Assembly (NCBI GenBank): GCA_002455605.1
Contig: DKLE01000103.1
Coordinates: forward strand, 1 to 14,429
DNA from: Firmicutes bacterium UBA6648
Lineage (GTDB): Bacteria > Bacillota > Clostridia > Peptostreptococcales > Anaerovoracaceae
Direction of reading: 5' to 3'
Length of the DNA stretch: 14,429 bases
Below the pieces are notes generated by a model that worked only from the letters and a program-made list of their open reading frames with translations, was not told the DNA's origin and searched no databases. Shown here piece by piece: positions 14,333-14,429 of this stretch; position 1 is the first letter of the stretch, and every line of letters begins with the position of its first letter. The translations under genes and the position numbers were made by a program.

Positions 14333-14366
14333 AAAAGTCATTCCTCATTCCTGAAGAATGACTTTT
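14333..14366. terminator. Strong hairpin between abfD and abfT (leaky terminator, processing or stability element)
   Basis: AAAAGTCATTC (14333-14343) pairs perfectly with GAATGACTTTT (14356-14366) around a 12-nt loop, in the 80-bp gap between abfD and abfT. On the minus strand only TTTTCC follows, a poor T tract, so it is better read as a leaky terminator or an mRNA processing/stability hairpin that sets different levels of the two enzymes. On the plus strand a better T-rich tract follows, but no plus-strand gene ends here. Confidence 0.6.
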
Positions 14367-14377
14367 CTTTTTCTTAA

Positions 14378-14429
14378 TTATTTAATTCCGGCTATGGTCT
14401 TAGCCAGTTCTTTCTTGGCATTAATGTTA
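14378..14429 (-). CDS. abfD: 4-hydroxybutyryl-CoA dehydratase, C-terminal 16 residues only
   Basis: The end of a gene entering from the right reads NINAKKELAKTIAGIK followed by TAA. As I remember it, this matches, with one difference, the C-terminus of the C. aminobutyricum 4-hydroxybutyryl-CoA dehydratase. That enzyme is a [4Fe-4S]/FAD tetramer converting 4-hydroxybutyryl-CoA to crotonyl-CoA by a radical mechanism. The very next gene, the CoA-transferase that makes its substrate, supports the call strongly. Only 16 residues are visible, so the cluster and flavin ligands cannot be checked. Confidence 0.7.
   Translation of the reverse strand, partial: NINAKKELAKTIAGIK

Noticed and set aside
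1..14429. CRISPR arrays, insertion sequences, integrase genes, tRNA or rRNA genes
   Set aside because: No regularly spaced repeats, transposase or integrase motifs, attachment-site duplications or tRNA-like cloverleaf were seen on either strand.

Overview
The window looks like a chromosomal segment of a low-G+C anaerobic Firmicute (class Clostridia). AGGAGG-type ribosome binding sites, sigma-A-like promoters, many TTG/ATG starts and short T-rich intrinsic terminators all fit this. The right edge carries two genes of the 4-aminobutyrate (GABA) / 4-hydroxybutyrate fermentation route. One is the last 16 codons of a probable 4-hydroxybutyryl-CoA dehydratase (abfD). The other is a complete 438-residue 4-hydroxybutyrate CoA-transferase (abfT) whose catalytic Glu falls at position 238. 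As I remember them, both proteins are closest to those of Clostridium aminobutyricum, so a GABA- or amino-acid-fermenting relative is the best guess. I see no mobile element, tRNA, rRNA, CRISPR array or riboswitch.

Layout from left to right. (1) 1-91: the start of a probable dapB, minus strand, running off the edge. (2) 218-2256, minus: a tightly packed three-gene operon of a DUF5685 protein, a J-domain/TPR-like protein with a cysteine-rich tail, and a multi-pass membrane protein. It ends at a GAAA-loop terminator. (3) 2470-3603, plus: an M20-family amidohydrolase with a near-consensus promoter and a bidirectional terminator. (4) 3709-5479: a divergent pair, an orphan PTS EIIC-like membrane protein (minus) and a NiaR-type niacin-responsive repressor (plus). 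(5) 5614-8097, minus: DUF1413 small protein, tandem-repeat DUF1538 membrane protein, and a protein made of two fused PII-like domains. These probably form one operon. (6) 8301-11483, plus: a membrane PAS histidine kinase and a sigma-54-activating NtrC-type response regulator. (7) 11526-14429, minus: abfD, abfT and an NCS2-like permease, converging on the two-component system across a bidirectional terminator.

How the genes may work together. The kinase/regulator pair lies next to the GABA/4-hydroxybutyrate genes and is a natural candidate to control them, although no sigma-54 promoter is visible inside the window. The permease 21 bp after abfT is a candidate carrier for the substrate or a product of the pathway. 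The EIIC-like protein facing NiaR is more likely a niacin-related transporter than a sugar PTS component. The DUF1538 + PII-PII operon has the architecture of a transporter with its own PII-type regulator, like AmtB-GlnK or SbtA-SbtB. Both partners are internally duplicated, and this is the most interesting undescribed-looking system here. The DUF5685/J-protein/membrane-protein operon is a second uncharacterised conserved-looking set.

No gene-free stretch exceeds about 300 bases. The longest gaps (2257-2469, 4750-4954, 8098-8300) are divergent promoter regions and are described as such.
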